DNA of 64,000 bases, from positions 3,422,001 through 3,486,000 of the forward strand of contig NZ_CP074380.1 in NCBI RefSeq assembly GCF_022695595.1, given 5' to 3'. Shown here piece by piece: positions 45,494 through 53,953 of this stretch. Made by a program: the position numbers and the translations under genes. Below the pieces are notes generated by a model. That model ran no database searches, was not told the origin of the DNA, and worked only from the letters and a program-made list of their open reading frames with translations. How positions within the stretch are numbered: position 1 is the first letter of the stretch; each line of letters starts with the position of its first letter. This DNA is from Streptomyces sp. MST-110588. GTDB lineage: Bacteria; Actinomycetota; Actinomycetes; Streptomycetales; Streptomycetaceae.

Positions 45494-45688
45494 TCAGAAC
45501 TCGTCGGTGTCGAGTTCGAAATCGAAAGGAGCAGGCAGCTTGATCGTCTTGGAGATCTGCACCGCGGTCTCGCGCGTATAGCGCGTGCCCGAAGGCTCAT
45601 CGAAGGCGTCCTCGACCGACGCGGCCGTGCTGCCGTCACTTCCGTCACCGGCCGTTCGCGGTTCGCGCTCTGGGGCTGCCAATGCCAC
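45494..45688 (-). CDS. small acidic protein of unknown function
   Basis: A 64-aa protein from GTG 45688, which has a strong GGAGGAGG four bases upstream; the ribosome binding site is the best evidence that this is real. The sequence has no Cys, is rich in Ala/Asp/Glu/Thr and ends in a distinctive segment, TAVQISKTIKLPAPFDFELD then TDEF. There is no signal peptide. I considered a modified-peptide precursor because of its small size and acidic conserved-looking tail, but no tailoring enzyme is adjacent. A nitrilase gene follows upstream on the same strand. Confidence 0.6.
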   Translation of the reverse strand: MALAAPEREPRTAGDGSDGSTAASVEDAFDEPSGTRYTRETAVQISKTIKLPAPFDFELDTDEF

Positions 45689-45817
45689 TGGACCTCCTCC
45701 GTGCGGAGCGACACTGTCAGCGTAGGCGACGTTGTGCGGGCGTATCGGGTGCGCGTCACTCGATCGTGTGTGCGGTGACGTTTCCGCTGGGAGCTTGCCG
45801 GATGAATCGCCGGCGAC

Positions 45818-46663
45818 TCAGTGGTCGCCGCCCTCGTCGATCAGACGCCGGACCTCGCGGGCGATCAGCCCGAGGCGGGCCTCGGCGACCAGGGGGACGG
45901 CGCGGCGCTGGCGGCGCGCCTCGGAGAGGTCGATGTCGACGGTGACCAGGGCCGGTTCCCACTTGGGGGCCTGGGCGACGACCGCGCCGCGCGGATCCAC
46001 CACCCGAGAGCCGCCCCAGAAGGACGCCCCGTTCTCGTTGCCGATCCGGTTGACGAACACCAGCCAGCACTGGAGCATCCGCGCCGTATAGGAGAGCAGG
46101 GTCTCCCAGTACAGGCAGGTGTCCATGGCCTCCGGGTCGAGACTGGCCGCGCTGTTGGTCGGTACGAACAGCACCTCCGCGCCGTCCTGGACCGCGAGCC
46201 AGGGCAGCACCGGCTGCCAGGCGTCGTTGCAGACCAGCGTCGCACCCCGGCCGCCGCTGGGCGACTTGGTCAGGTCGTACGCGCGCAGGGTCTGCCCCGG
46301 ACTGACGTGCTTGCGCTCCTCCCAGGCCAGGTAGTTGGGGAGGTAGAGCTTGCGGTGGGCGTGCAGCAGCCCGCCTTCGGCGTAATAGGCCGAGGTGTTG
46401 TGCGCCCGCAGGCTCGTGTGCTCGTGGAAGCCGACGAGGACGTCGGGGCCCATGACGCTCAGGCCCAGGAGGCGCGGGTCGTTCGACTCGATGGAGGTGT
46501 CACGCCGCAGGCCGCCCAAGTGATAGCCGTGCAGACTCAGTTCGGGGAAGACGACGAGGTCCGCGCCCTGGGCTGCCGCGGCATCGATCTGCTCGCGGGC
46601 GACGACGAGGTTCTCCTCCACATCGCCGAGGACACAGTCCGTCTGCGCCAGCGCCACCCGCAT
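45818..46663 (-). CDS. nitrilase-superfamily carbon-nitrogen hydrolase
   Basis: A 281-aa amidase/hydrolase. Catalytic triad residues are in FPELSLHGYHLGG (Glu), HRKLYLPNY (Lys) and TLVCNDAWQPVLP (Cys). The MRVALAQTDCVLGDVEENL start at ATG 46663 is the family N-terminus; an upstream leader is open but not conserved-looking. It resembles aliphatic amidase/omega-amidase-like branches; the substrate is unknown. Confidence 0.9.
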   Translation of the reverse strand: MRVALAQTDCVLGDVEENLVVAREQIDAAAAQGADLVVFPELSLHGYHLGGLRRDTSIESNDPRLLGLSVMGPDVLVGFHEHTSLRAHNTSAYYAEGGLLHAHRKLYLPNYLAWEERKHVSPGQTLRAYDLTKSPSGGRGATLVCNDAWQPVLPWLAVQDGAEVLFVPTNSAASLDPEAMDTCLYWETLLSYTARMLQCWLVFVNRIGNENGASFWGGSRVVDPRGAVVAQAPKWEPALVTVDIDLSEARRQRRAVPLVAEARLGLIAREVRRLIDEGGDH

Positions 46664-46891
46664 CGCCCACACCTCGCCCTCAGACTCAGCAAAATATTTG
46701 CCACCTTTGCGGCTTTTGTCGCTTTCGCTGGGGACCATGCTGCCAGAGGTCGGGGGACGGGCGCAGGCGGAGACGGTACGGGTGGACATGGCGCGCTATG
46801 TGTCACGTGGCGGACGTGGCACGGGTGACGTGGGCTGATGACGTGGGCCGATGGCGTGGGCCGATGGCGTGAGCTGATGACGTGCTGGGGC

Positions 46892-47659
46892 TCAGTCCCG
46901 GAGGAAGTCCTCCACCGCCGTGGCCAGGGCCACCGGCGTCTCGTGCGTCGGGAAATGGCCCGAGCCCGAGAGGGTGACGATCTCCGCGTCCGGGTACGCC
47001 GGCTGCCAGGTGGCCCGTACGAGCTGGGCGGACACCGCCAGGTCGTACTCGCCGACGATCAGCCGTACGGGGACGGGCTGCTCCTTGAGGGCGTCCGCGA
47101 CCGCCTGCGAGAGATCCAGCGGCTGCCAGTCGGCCAGATAGGCGGCGTGCGCCTCCTGGCGGGAGATGTCCACGGAGTGCCGGACCATCCGGTCCAGCCA
47201 TACGCGGCTCGCCCGGTGGCCGGTCACCAGATCGATGATGGTCCGGCGTTTGCCGGGGTCGGCCGGTGCGCCGTAGAAAAGGGCGCGGGTCTGCTCGTCC
47301 ATCTCGTACGGGACGGCGGGCAGCGGGGCGATGCCGACCAGGCGCGTCACCCGGTGCGGCGCGCGGACCAGGACCTGCTGCATGGCCTTGGCACCCATGG
47401 AGTGCCCCACCAGGGAAAACCGCTCCCAGCCGAGCTGATCGGCCAGGGCCAGCGCGTCCCCGGCGATCTCGGCGAGGTCGTAGCGGCCGGGGACGTACTT
47501 GCGGTCCCCGTATCCGCGGTAGTCCATGAAGGCGTACGTGAAGTCCTCGCGGTCGAGGAAGTCCAGGACCGATCCCCAATTGGCGGAGGTACCGAACCAG
47601 TCGTGCAGGACGATCACGTGGCGCGGGCCTGAACCGACGGTGCGGTGCGCGATGGCCAT
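46892..47659 (-). CDS. alpha/beta hydrolase
   Basis: A 255-aa hydrolase. Oxyanion region VIVLHDWFGTSANWG, nucleophile elbow VGHSMGAKAMQQVL, Asp in VRLIVGEYDLAVSA and His in SGSGHFPTHETP. ATG 47659 has AAGGGAG at good spacing. The substrate is unknown. The upstream gap holds a 10-bp tandem repeat. Confidence 0.9.
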   Translation of the reverse strand: MAIAHRTVGSGPRHVIVLHDWFGTSANWGSVLDFLDREDFTYAFMDYRGYGDRKYVPGRYDLAEIAGDALALADQLGWERFSLVGHSMGAKAMQQVLVRAPHRVTRLVGIAPLPAVPYEMDEQTRALFYGAPADPGKRRTIIDLVTGHRASRVWLDRMVRHSVDISRQEAHAAYLADWQPLDLSQAVADALKEQPVPVRLIVGEYDLAVSAQLVRATWQPAYPDAEIVTLSGSGHFPTHETPVALATAVEDFLRD

Positions 47660-48057
47660 ATGGGCGACTCCCTTGTCTGCCTGGTCCGGTGTATACCGGC
47701 TGCTGTGCCGGGTCCTGTCTCGTCTGCCGTGTTCTGGTGTTCTGCTTGGCTCTGCTCGGTCCTGCTCGGTCCTGCTCGGTCCCGCTTGGTCCTGACTGGC
47801 CCTGACTGGTCCTGCTTGGTTCCGCTTCGCTCTGCCTAGCCGGTCCGGCCGGTTCCGTTCGTCCGGCACGCCGGTGATCAGTGCGCTCGGGGCCGCATTG
47901 TCCCCCCGTACACGCGGGCCGGGTAGGACCGGGAACCGGCCAATGGCGTGCGCGGCGCGGGCGCGGAGGAGCGCGTGACAAGCCCCGACACCACCCTGAA
48001 AAACCATCAGGACAGCAGGTCAGGGCGATTGTCAGTGGCGGGGTGTGCAATGGGTCC
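47660..48057. other. repeat-bearing divergent intergenic region
   Basis: About 400 bp between divergent genes. It contains a ten-unit, 10-bp repeat (47741-47840) and GC-rich flanks. No gene or operator is convincing; promoters for both genes must lie here. Confidence 0.55.
47741..47840. repeat. 10-bp tandem repeat, ten units
   Basis: Ten consecutive 10-bp units of the type [CT]CTGC[TT/AC]GG[TC] (for example CCTGCTCGGT three times nearly exact). The period equals about one helical turn. It may be neutral or may bend DNA. Confidence 0.85.
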
Positions 48058-49251
48058 ATGACGGGGTGCAAGAAGGTCACTTACGAACAGGTGCTGGCCT
48101 GGCGGCTGCGGCAGCAGGGCCTGGCGCCGCGGACGGACGCTTCGGCGGCGGAGATCGTCGGGCGGCTCGCGGGAGTGCAGGCGCAGGTCGCCTCGTCCGC
48201 GGAGCTGGCGGTGGCGACCCGGCAGCGGAAGCCGGCCGCGGGAGGTCGGACGGCGGCCGGTTCGGCTCAGATGACGGCCGGTTCGGCGCAGGGGGCGTCG
48301 GCCTCGGGCGTACGGGAGGGGCTGGCGGCGCGTTCGCTCGTCAAGACGTGGGCCATGCGGGGCACGCTGCATCTTCTGCGGGCGGAGGAGGCGGGTGCGT
48401 ACCTCTCGTTGCTCGGAGCCGCCCGTACGTGGGAGAAACCGGCCTGGCAGAAGGCGTTCGGTGTCAGTCCGCGGCAGGTGGCGGCCATGGGGGAGGCCGT
48501 CGAGGAGATCCTGGACGGGCGGGTGCTGACCCGGCAGGAGCTGACGGACGCGGTGCTCGCGCGGGACGGGCTCGACGGGCTGGGCGAGCAGCTCGCCTCC
48601 GGGTGGAGCACCGTGCTCAAGCCGCTGGCCTGGACGGGACGGCTGTGCCAGGGGCCGGCGCAGGGACAGAAGGTGACATTTGCGGCCCCGCGCTCATGGG
48701 TGCCGGGCTGGGGCGGGATACCGGATCCGCAGGAAGCGGCGCGCGTGGTGATACCGGCGTATCTGCGGGCCCACGGTCCTGCCACTCCGGCGGCGTTCGA
48801 CGCCTGGCTGCTGCGCGGGGCGACCCGTAAGCCGGTGCTGCGGGGCTGGTTCGAAGAACTCGGGGACCAGCTCACGGAGGTCGAGGTCGACGGGGAGCGC
48901 GGCGCGTACGTACTGGCCGAGGACGCCGACGCGCTGGCCGCCACGGACCCCTCGCGGGAGGTGCGGCTGCTGGCCGGCTTCGATCAGTACGTACTCGGCC
49001 CCGGCACGGCCGACACCCGGCTGATCGCACCGTCCCGGCGCAAGGCGGTGAGCCGGGCCGCGGGCTGGATATCCCCGGTGGTGGTACACGGGGGCCGGGT
49101 CGTGGGGGTGTGGGAGTTCACGGACGAGGAGGTGGTCGTGACGTTGTTCGAGGAGGCGGGCGACGTGCCGGCCGACGCCTTGGAGGCGGAGGCCGCCCAC
49201 CTGGCGCGCTGTACGGGCCGGGACCGGACCGTGGCCGTACGCAAGGACTGA
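48058..49251 (+). CDS. AlkZ/HTH_42-family winged-helix DNA glycosylase-like protein
   Basis: A 397-aa member of the HTH_42 family (winged helix DNA-binding domain), whose studied members AlkZ and YcaQ are DNA glycosylases that unhook crosslinks or N-alkyl lesions. The catalytic element GRLAGVQAQV contains Gln-Ala-Gln, the QxQ motif of AlkZ types. MRGTLHLLRAEEAGAYLSLL and LAGFDQYVLGPGTADTRLIA are family features. An inserted loop (AAGSAQMTAGSAQG, about residues 65-80) is an internal duplication. It is followed by a family A polymerase gene. Confidence 0.85.
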   Translation: MTGCKKVTYEQVLAWRLRQQGLAPRTDASAAEIVGRLAGVQAQVASSAELAVATRQRKPAAGGRTAAGSAQMTAGSAQGASASGVREGLAARSLVKTWAMRGTLHLLRAEEAGAYLSLLGAARTWEKPAWQKAFGVSPRQVAAMGEAVEEILDGRVLTRQELTDAVLARDGLDGLGEQLASGWSTVLKPLAWTGRLCQGPAQGQKVTFAAPRSWVPGWGGIPDPQEAARVVIPAYLRAHGPATPAAFDAWLLRGATRKPVLRGWFEELGDQLTEVEVDGERGAYVLAEDADALAATDPSREVRLLAGFDQYVLGPGTADTRLIAPSRRKAVSRAAGWISPVVVHGGRVVGVWEFTDEEVVVTLFEEAGDVPADALEAEAAHLARCTGRDRTVAVRKD

Positions 49252-49423
49252 GCCGTACGCAGCGGCTGAGTCGTGCGCGAGGAGTCGAGTCGGCCGTACA
49301 CAAGGGCTGACCTGCCCTTTGAGCGCTCCGGGCAGGGCGGGCGAAACGGGGCCGGTGGGGCCGAACGGGGGTGTGGGGAGTTTGAGGCGGGGCGTTGTCA
49401 GACCTCGGTGCGAGACTCACCGC

Positions 49424-51133
49424 ATGAGGTGGGCGGTGGCGGAGACGGGCGACGGGGGTGCTCGTCTCTGCCCGCTCACCCCGGACGGGCGGGCCGCCGG
49501 GCCCGTGCTGTGGGAGCCGAGCCTGGTCGAAGCCGTGCGGTCGCGGCCCGAGGTCGAGCGGTGGGTGTGGCGGTCCACCGCGACGACCTACCGCCCGCTG
49601 CTCGCGGCCGGGGTGCGGGTGCGGCGCTGCTATGACGTCGAGGCCGCCGAGGCCCTGCTCATCGGGCACGAGGAAGGGCAGTACGGCCAGCCCCGCTCGC
49701 TGGCCGCCGCCTGGGCACGGCTGCGCGGGCTGCCGGTCCCCGACGATCCGCCCGTGCGCGGCGCCGAGACCCAGCCCTCGCTCTTCGAGCCGGGCCCGGT
49801 GCCGCTGCCCCCGGGGACCGACGAGTTCACGGCGCTGCTGGAGGTGTACGCCGCCCAGGTGGCGCGTACGGAAAAGGCCGGGCACCCGGACCGGATGCGG
49901 CTGCTGCTCGCGGCCGAGTCGGCGGGAATGCTGGTCGCGGCCGAGATGGGCCGGGCCGGGCTGCCCTGGCGGGCGGATGTGCACCGCCGGCTGCTGGACG
50001 GCCTGCTGGGCGAGCGCTATCCGGGCGGGCTGGAGCCCCGGCGGATGGCGGAGCTGGCCGAGGAGGTCTCGCGCGCGTTCGGCGAGGGCGTACGGGTACG
50101 GCCCGACCTGCCCGCCGAGATCGTCAAAGCCTTCGCCCGCGACGGCATCACGCTCACCTCGACCCGGCAATGGGAGCTGCGCTCCATCGACCACCCGGCG
50201 GTCGCGCCCCTGCTGGAGTACAAGAAGCTCTACCGCCTCTACACCGCCCACGGCTGGACATGGTTGCAGCAGTGGGTGCGCGAGGGCCGCTTCCGCCCCG
50301 AGTATCTCCCCGGCGGCGCGGTCTCCGGCCGCTGGACCGCCAACGGCGGTGGCGCCCTGCAGATCCCCAAGGTGATCCGCCGGGCCGTGGTCGCCGACCC
50401 GGGCTGGCGCCTGGTGGTCGCCGACGCCGACCAGATGGAGCCGCGGGTGCTGGCCGCGATCTCCCGCGACCGCGGGCTGATGGAGGTGGCGGGCAGCGGG
50501 GAGGACCTGTACGCCGACCTCGCCAGGCGCGCGTTCAAGGGTGACCGCGACCGGGCCAAGCTCGCGCTGCTCGGCGCCATTTACGGCCAGACCTCCGGGG
50601 ACGCCCTCAAGTACATGGCCGATCTCCGCCGCCGCTATCCGGCCGCGGTGGAGTACGTGGACGAGGCGGCGCGGGCGGGCGAGGAAGGCCGGCTCGTACG
50701 GACCTGGCTGGGCCGCACCTGCCCGCCCGCGTCCGTGACACCGCCCGAGGAGGCGGGCCTGCCGCAGGAGGAGGCACCGGCCGCCGCGTACGGCAGCACG
50801 GCCGCGGCGCGGGCCCGTGGCCGCTTCACCCGTAACTTCGTCGTCCAGGGCAGTGCGGCGGACTGGGCCCTGCTCATGCTCGCCGCCCTGCGCCGGTCGC
50901 TGGGCGGGGACGGCGGCGGGGCGGGACCAGGGGCCGTGGCAGGAGGCCGGGCCGAGCTGGTCTTCTTCCAGCACGACGAGGTGATCGTGCACTGTCCCGA
51001 GGAGGAGGCTCCGGCGGTGGCCGAGGCCATATCGGCGGCTGCCGCGCTTGCGGGCCGGATCACGTTCGGCGAGACGCCGGTCCGCTTTCCGTTCACCACG
51101 GCCGTGGTGGAGTGCTATGCCGACGCGAAATGA
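49424..51133 (+). CDS. bifunctional 3'-5' exonuclease/DNA polymerase (family A)
   Basis: A 569-aa Pol I-like protein from ATG 49424. The C-terminal polymerase domain carries motif A VVADADQMEPRVLAAISRDR (DYSQIELR-type), the O-helix region DRDRAKLALLGAIYGQTSG and motif C VFFQHDEVIVHCP. The N-terminal 3'-5' exonuclease-like domain (residues 1-200) is divergent and lacks obvious DEDD residues. There is no 5'-nuclease domain. It is a second, shorter family A polymerase, as found in many actinobacteria, and could act in repair with the upstream glycosylase-like gene (inference). Confidence 0.88.
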   Translation: MRWAVAETGDGGARLCPLTPDGRAAGPVLWEPSLVEAVRSRPEVERWVWRSTATTYRPLLAAGVRVRRCYDVEAAEALLIGHEEGQYGQPRSLAAAWARLRGLPVPDDPPVRGAETQPSLFEPGPVPLPPGTDEFTALLEVYAAQVARTEKAGHPDRMRLLLAAESAGMLVAAEMGRAGLPWRADVHRRLLDGLLGERYPGGLEPRRMAELAEEVSRAFGEGVRVRPDLPAEIVKAFARDGITLTSTRQWELRSIDHPAVAPLLEYKKLYRLYTAHGWTWLQQWVREGRFRPEYLPGGAVSGRWTANGGGALQIPKVIRRAVVADPGWRLVVADADQMEPRVLAAISRDRGLMEVAGSGEDLYADLARRAFKGDRDRAKLALLGAIYGQTSGDALKYMADLRRRYPAAVEYVDEAARAGEEGRLVRTWLGRTCPPASVTPPEEAGLPQEEAPAAAYGSTAAARARGRFTRNFVVQGSAADWALLMLAALRRSLGGDGGGAGPGAVAGGRAELVFFQHDEVIVHCPEEEAPAVAEAISAAAALAGRITFGETPVRFPFTTAVVECYADAK

Positions 51134-51277
51134 CGGCGGCAGCTCGGTACGGGCAGCGCTCAATGCGGGCGGCACTCAATGCGGGCCTCGGGTCAGGGCA
51201 GGAGCCCAGGGTGAGCGGTGGCGTATGAGGGAGGAAGGGAAGACGCGAGGGAAAACAGACACAGGAGGAGCGGGGGA

Positions 51278-52006
51278 ATGAACCGTACGGACCGGCTGTA
51301 CGCACTCGTGGAAGAACTGCGGGCCGCGGCACCCCGGCCACGCAGTGCCCGCTGGCTGGCCGAACGCTTCGAGGTCAGCACACGCACCGTCGAACGCGAC
51401 CTGAGCGCCCTTCAGCAGTCCGGCGTGCCCATATACGCCGAGCCCGGGCGCACCGGCGGCTACACCCTGGACCGGCAGCAGACCCTGCCGCCCCTGACGA
51501 TGACGGCGGCGGAGGCCACCGCCCTCGCGGTGGGGCTGCACGCGCTGGACGGCACGCCTTTCGCCGAGGCGGCGCGTACGGCCCTGCACAAGGTGCTGGC
51601 GGTGATGCCGGAGAGGGAACGGGCGGCGGCCGACGCGTTCGCGGCACGGGTCGGGCTGATAGCCCCCGAGGAGTCCCGGGCGTCCGTACCACGCGCCCTC
51701 CAGGAAGCGCTCTCCGAACGGCGGGTGCTGCGCCTGGAATACGCCGACAAGGGCGGTCAGTTGACCGGCCGTACGGTCGAGCCCCTGGGGTTCCTGGGCG
51801 GCAACACGGGGGAGCACTGGTACCTCATCGCCTGGTGCCGGCTGCGCGAGGCGGTACGCGGCTTCCGTACAGACCGCATACGGGCCGTACACCCACTGGA
51901 TGAGACGGCACCACCGCGCGACTTCGACCGGTCACTGTTCGAACGGGAACTGGGTGCGCTGGGGCACGGGATGACCGCGCTCCCCTCACTCGGCGGCAGA
52001 CGCTGA
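51278..52006 (+). CDS. YafY-type HTH/WYL-domain regulator
   Basis: A 242-aa regulator. HTH_11: MNRTDRLYALVEELRAAAPR, ARWLAERFEVSTRTVERDLS, ALQQSGVPIYAEPGRTGGYT. The WYL domain occupies residues about 140-225 (LRLEYADKGGQLTGRTVEPL and HWYLIAWCRLREAVRGFRTD). ATG 51278 has AGGAGCGGGGGA upstream. A SnoaL-like gene follows at once and is a likely target. Confidence 0.92.
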   Translation: MNRTDRLYALVEELRAAAPRPRSARWLAERFEVSTRTVERDLSALQQSGVPIYAEPGRTGGYTLDRQQTLPPLTMTAAEATALAVGLHALDGTPFAEAARTALHKVLAVMPERERAAADAFAARVGLIAPEESRASVPRALQEALSERRVLRLEYADKGGQLTGRTVEPLGFLGGNTGEHWYLIAWCRLREAVRGFRTDRIRAVHPLDETAPPRDFDRSLFERELGALGHGMTALPSLGGRR

Positions 52007-52118
52007 GAACACTGCGAACACTTCGGGGACGGCTCCGAGGAGAGAATCCGGAACCGATGTGGATCTCCGGCAAAACACCGACAGGACGGTGTCGGTGCTG
52101 CCCTGAAGAGTGATCCCC

Positions 52119-52550
52119 ATGAACAACGCGTACCTTTTCGAGCAGTGGACCGCGATGTGGAACGGCCGTCTGGAGCTGGCCGACCGGATTCTCTCCCCGG
52201 ACTTCCGTATCCACTTCGGCTCGGTCATCCCGGCCGCCGACACGGATTCCTTCCGGGGCCCGGATGACCTGCGGCGTTTCATCGCCGCACACCGCGCGGA
52301 CCGCCCCGGCCTGGAGTACCGCGTGGAGGGCGCACCGGTCGTCGACGAGGCGACCGTCGTCCAGCGCTATGTCGCCGTACGCCCCGGCGCGGAGGCGGTC
52401 AGCGGCATGGACATGCTCGCAGTCGAGGACGGCCGTATCACCGAGGTCTGGTCCCTCACCGGAGACCGGTTGTTCGCCACCGCCGCTCCCGCCGCGACCG
52501 GCACTCCTGCCCCGGCCCCGGCCCCTGCCCCTGCCCCTGCCCCTGCGTGA
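52119..52550 (+). CDS. SnoaL/NTF2-like protein with PA-repeat tail
   Basis: A 143-aa protein. EQWTAMWNGRLELADRILSP, DFRIHFGSVIPAADTDSFRG, and the final strand VEDGRITEVWSLTGDRLFA fit the small alpha+beta SnoaL/ketosteroid-isomerase-like fold. The last 20 residues are Pro-Ala dipeptides from a hexanucleotide run (52509-52546). It lies between the WYL regulator and a damaged hydrolase gene. The substrate is unknown. Confidence 0.85.
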   Translation: MNNAYLFEQWTAMWNGRLELADRILSPDFRIHFGSVIPAADTDSFRGPDDLRRFIAAHRADRPGLEYRVEGAPVVDEATVVQRYVAVRPGAEAVSGMDMLAVEDGRITEVWSLTGDRLFATAAPAATGTPAPAPAPAPAPAPA

Positions 52551-52617
52551 CCTGACCCGCTCGGCCCGCCCCCTGCTTGCCCGTACCCCACCATCCGTAG
52601 CCCGAGGAGGACCGGCC

Positions 52618-53248
52618 ATGTACGTGGATCCCCAACTGATCCCGGTGCTCGACCGGCTGCCCCCGGCCGGCAACCCGTACGACGACATCGAGGCCACCCG
52701 CCGGAACGTCTCCGCGCTGATCGGGCGGCGGGCCGACCGCTCGGGCGTCACCAGTGAGCGCTTCGAGGTGCCCCGGCCGGACGGCACCTCGTTGTCGGTC
52801 GAGGTCTACCGCCCGGACGGAACCGGCGGACGGGAGCCGTCCGGCCAAGAGCCGTCCAACCAGCAGCCGTCCAACCAGCAACCCCCCAACCAGCAACTGT
52901 CCGCACAGCGACCGTCCCCGCAGCAACCGTCCGCGCAGGATCTCTCAGCCCGGAAGCCGCCCACGCACGGCGGCCCGCTGCCCGCCGTCCTCCACTTCCA
53001 CGGCGGTGGCTTCGCCTACGGGCGGTCCGCCCCCGGCGTACGTCGTGGTCTGCGACCTCGATCCCCTGCGGGACCCCGGCCTGGCCTACGCCCGCCGCCT
53101 GATGGACGCGGGCGTGCCCGTCACCGTACGCAACGTACCCGGCGCCTGGCACGGCTTCGAGCTGTCCGCCCCCGGAACCCGGCTCGCCCGCGCCATGATC
53201 ACCCACTGGCTCACCGACCTACGCGCCGCCCTGCATCCGCCCCTGTGA
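52618..53248 (+). pseudogene. alpha/beta hydrolase-3 family gene with internal deletion
   Basis: ATG 52618 with GAGGAGG upstream. The N-half (MYVDPQLIPVLDRLPPAGNP, SVEVYRPDGTGG, then LPAVLHFHGGGFAYG, the oxyanion HGGG) runs to about 53025; then in a +1 frame the C-half appears (AYVVVCDLDPLRDPGLAYA, WHGFEL with His). The intervening part, including the GDSAGG nucleophile elbow and about 130-150 residues, is missing. Joining point is near 53022-53036. Because it lacks the nucleophile, no restored frame gives an active enzyme. The linker at residues about 73-107 is a Gln/Ser/Pro repeat. Confidence 0.82.
52834..52938 (+). repeat. 15-nt tandem repeat, seven units
   Basis: Seven in-phase units of the type cagccgtccaaccag encode xPS[NGAP]Q repeats inside the hydrolase pseudogene. 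Confidence 0.85.
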
Positions 53249-53368
53249 GCCGCTCCTCAGACAGCCCACACAGCTCACGCAGCTCATGCAGCCCACGCAT
53301 CACCCTCTTGAGCGGCGCGACGGCTGTGTGCGAGGCTCGGACGATTTCACTCGGGCGGTGCGGTGGGA

Positions 53369-53854
53369 ATGGACATGAGCCTGGTGCGGGCCGCGATCGG
53401 CCCGGAGAGTGATGCCGTTGCCGACGGCTCCGGCACCTATGTCTGGATCGATGCCGATGTCCCTGGCCAGCCCGTGCTCTACATCGGGAAGTCGGACAAC
53501 CTCAGGCGGCGGACAAGCGATGAACGCGTCTGGACCGAGCAATTCCGGGATGCCCGCCGCCGCGGCCACTCGGTTTGGTACGCGGCGGGGTGCGGGCTCT
53601 CGCCGGTCCTCGCCGCTGCCCAGAATGCCCAGGTGCTGACATGGCCGATGGAGAAGGCGCGTGCGGTGGCCACCGAGACCGCACTGATCCGCCTGGCGGC
53701 GATGACCGGAGGGACCCCTCCGGCTCAGGGTGCGGGCTGGGGCTGGGGGCGCGGCGACTGCTCCGACAGCTCCCACCCGGTGCAGGTGCTGCTCAACACC
53801 TGGTTCGATCCGGGCCACGCCGTAAGCATCCTGGTCGAGCGTGCGACTCGCTGA
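53369..53854 (+). CDS. GIY-YIG-like fold protein
   Basis: A protein of about 161 aa. The core TYVWI, then VLYIGKSDNLRRR (YIG plus the conserved Arg), a later Glu in ATETALIRLAAM and Asn in VLLNTWFDPGH match the arrangement of GIY-YIG nuclease domains (GIY, YIG, R, E, N). The middle has a loop PVLAAAQNAQVLTWPM. If active it would be a single-domain nuclease, but a nucleotide-binding derivative is equally possible. Start: ATG 53369 or 53375; GTG 53363 is also in frame. The next gene on the minus strand is TetR. Confidence 0.7.
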   Translation: MDMSLVRAAIGPESDAVADGSGTYVWIDADVPGQPVLYIGKSDNLRRRTSDERVWTEQFRDARRRGHSVWYAAGCGLSPVLAAAQNAQVLTWPMEKARAVATETALIRLAAMTGGTPPAQGAGWGWGRGDCSDSSHPVQVLLNTWFDPGHAVSILVERATR

Positions 53855-53889
53855 GCGCGCGACTGACCGCGTCCGCTGCGTCCAACCCC

Positions 53890-53953
53890 CACCTCCGTAA
53901 CCCTCCGCCTCTGTAACCCTCCACCTCAGTAACTCTCCACCTGCGTAACCCTC
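53890..53953. repeat. 16-bp tandem repeat, four units
   Basis: Four units CACCTCCGTAACCCTC (variants CGCCTCTG, CACCTCAG, CACCTGCG) fill the gap between the convergent GIY-YIG-like and tetR genes and touch the tetR stop codon. Confidence 0.85.

Noticed and set aside
47741..47840. CRISPR-like repeats
   Set aside because: Units are only 10 bp with no spacers, and no cas genes are nearby.
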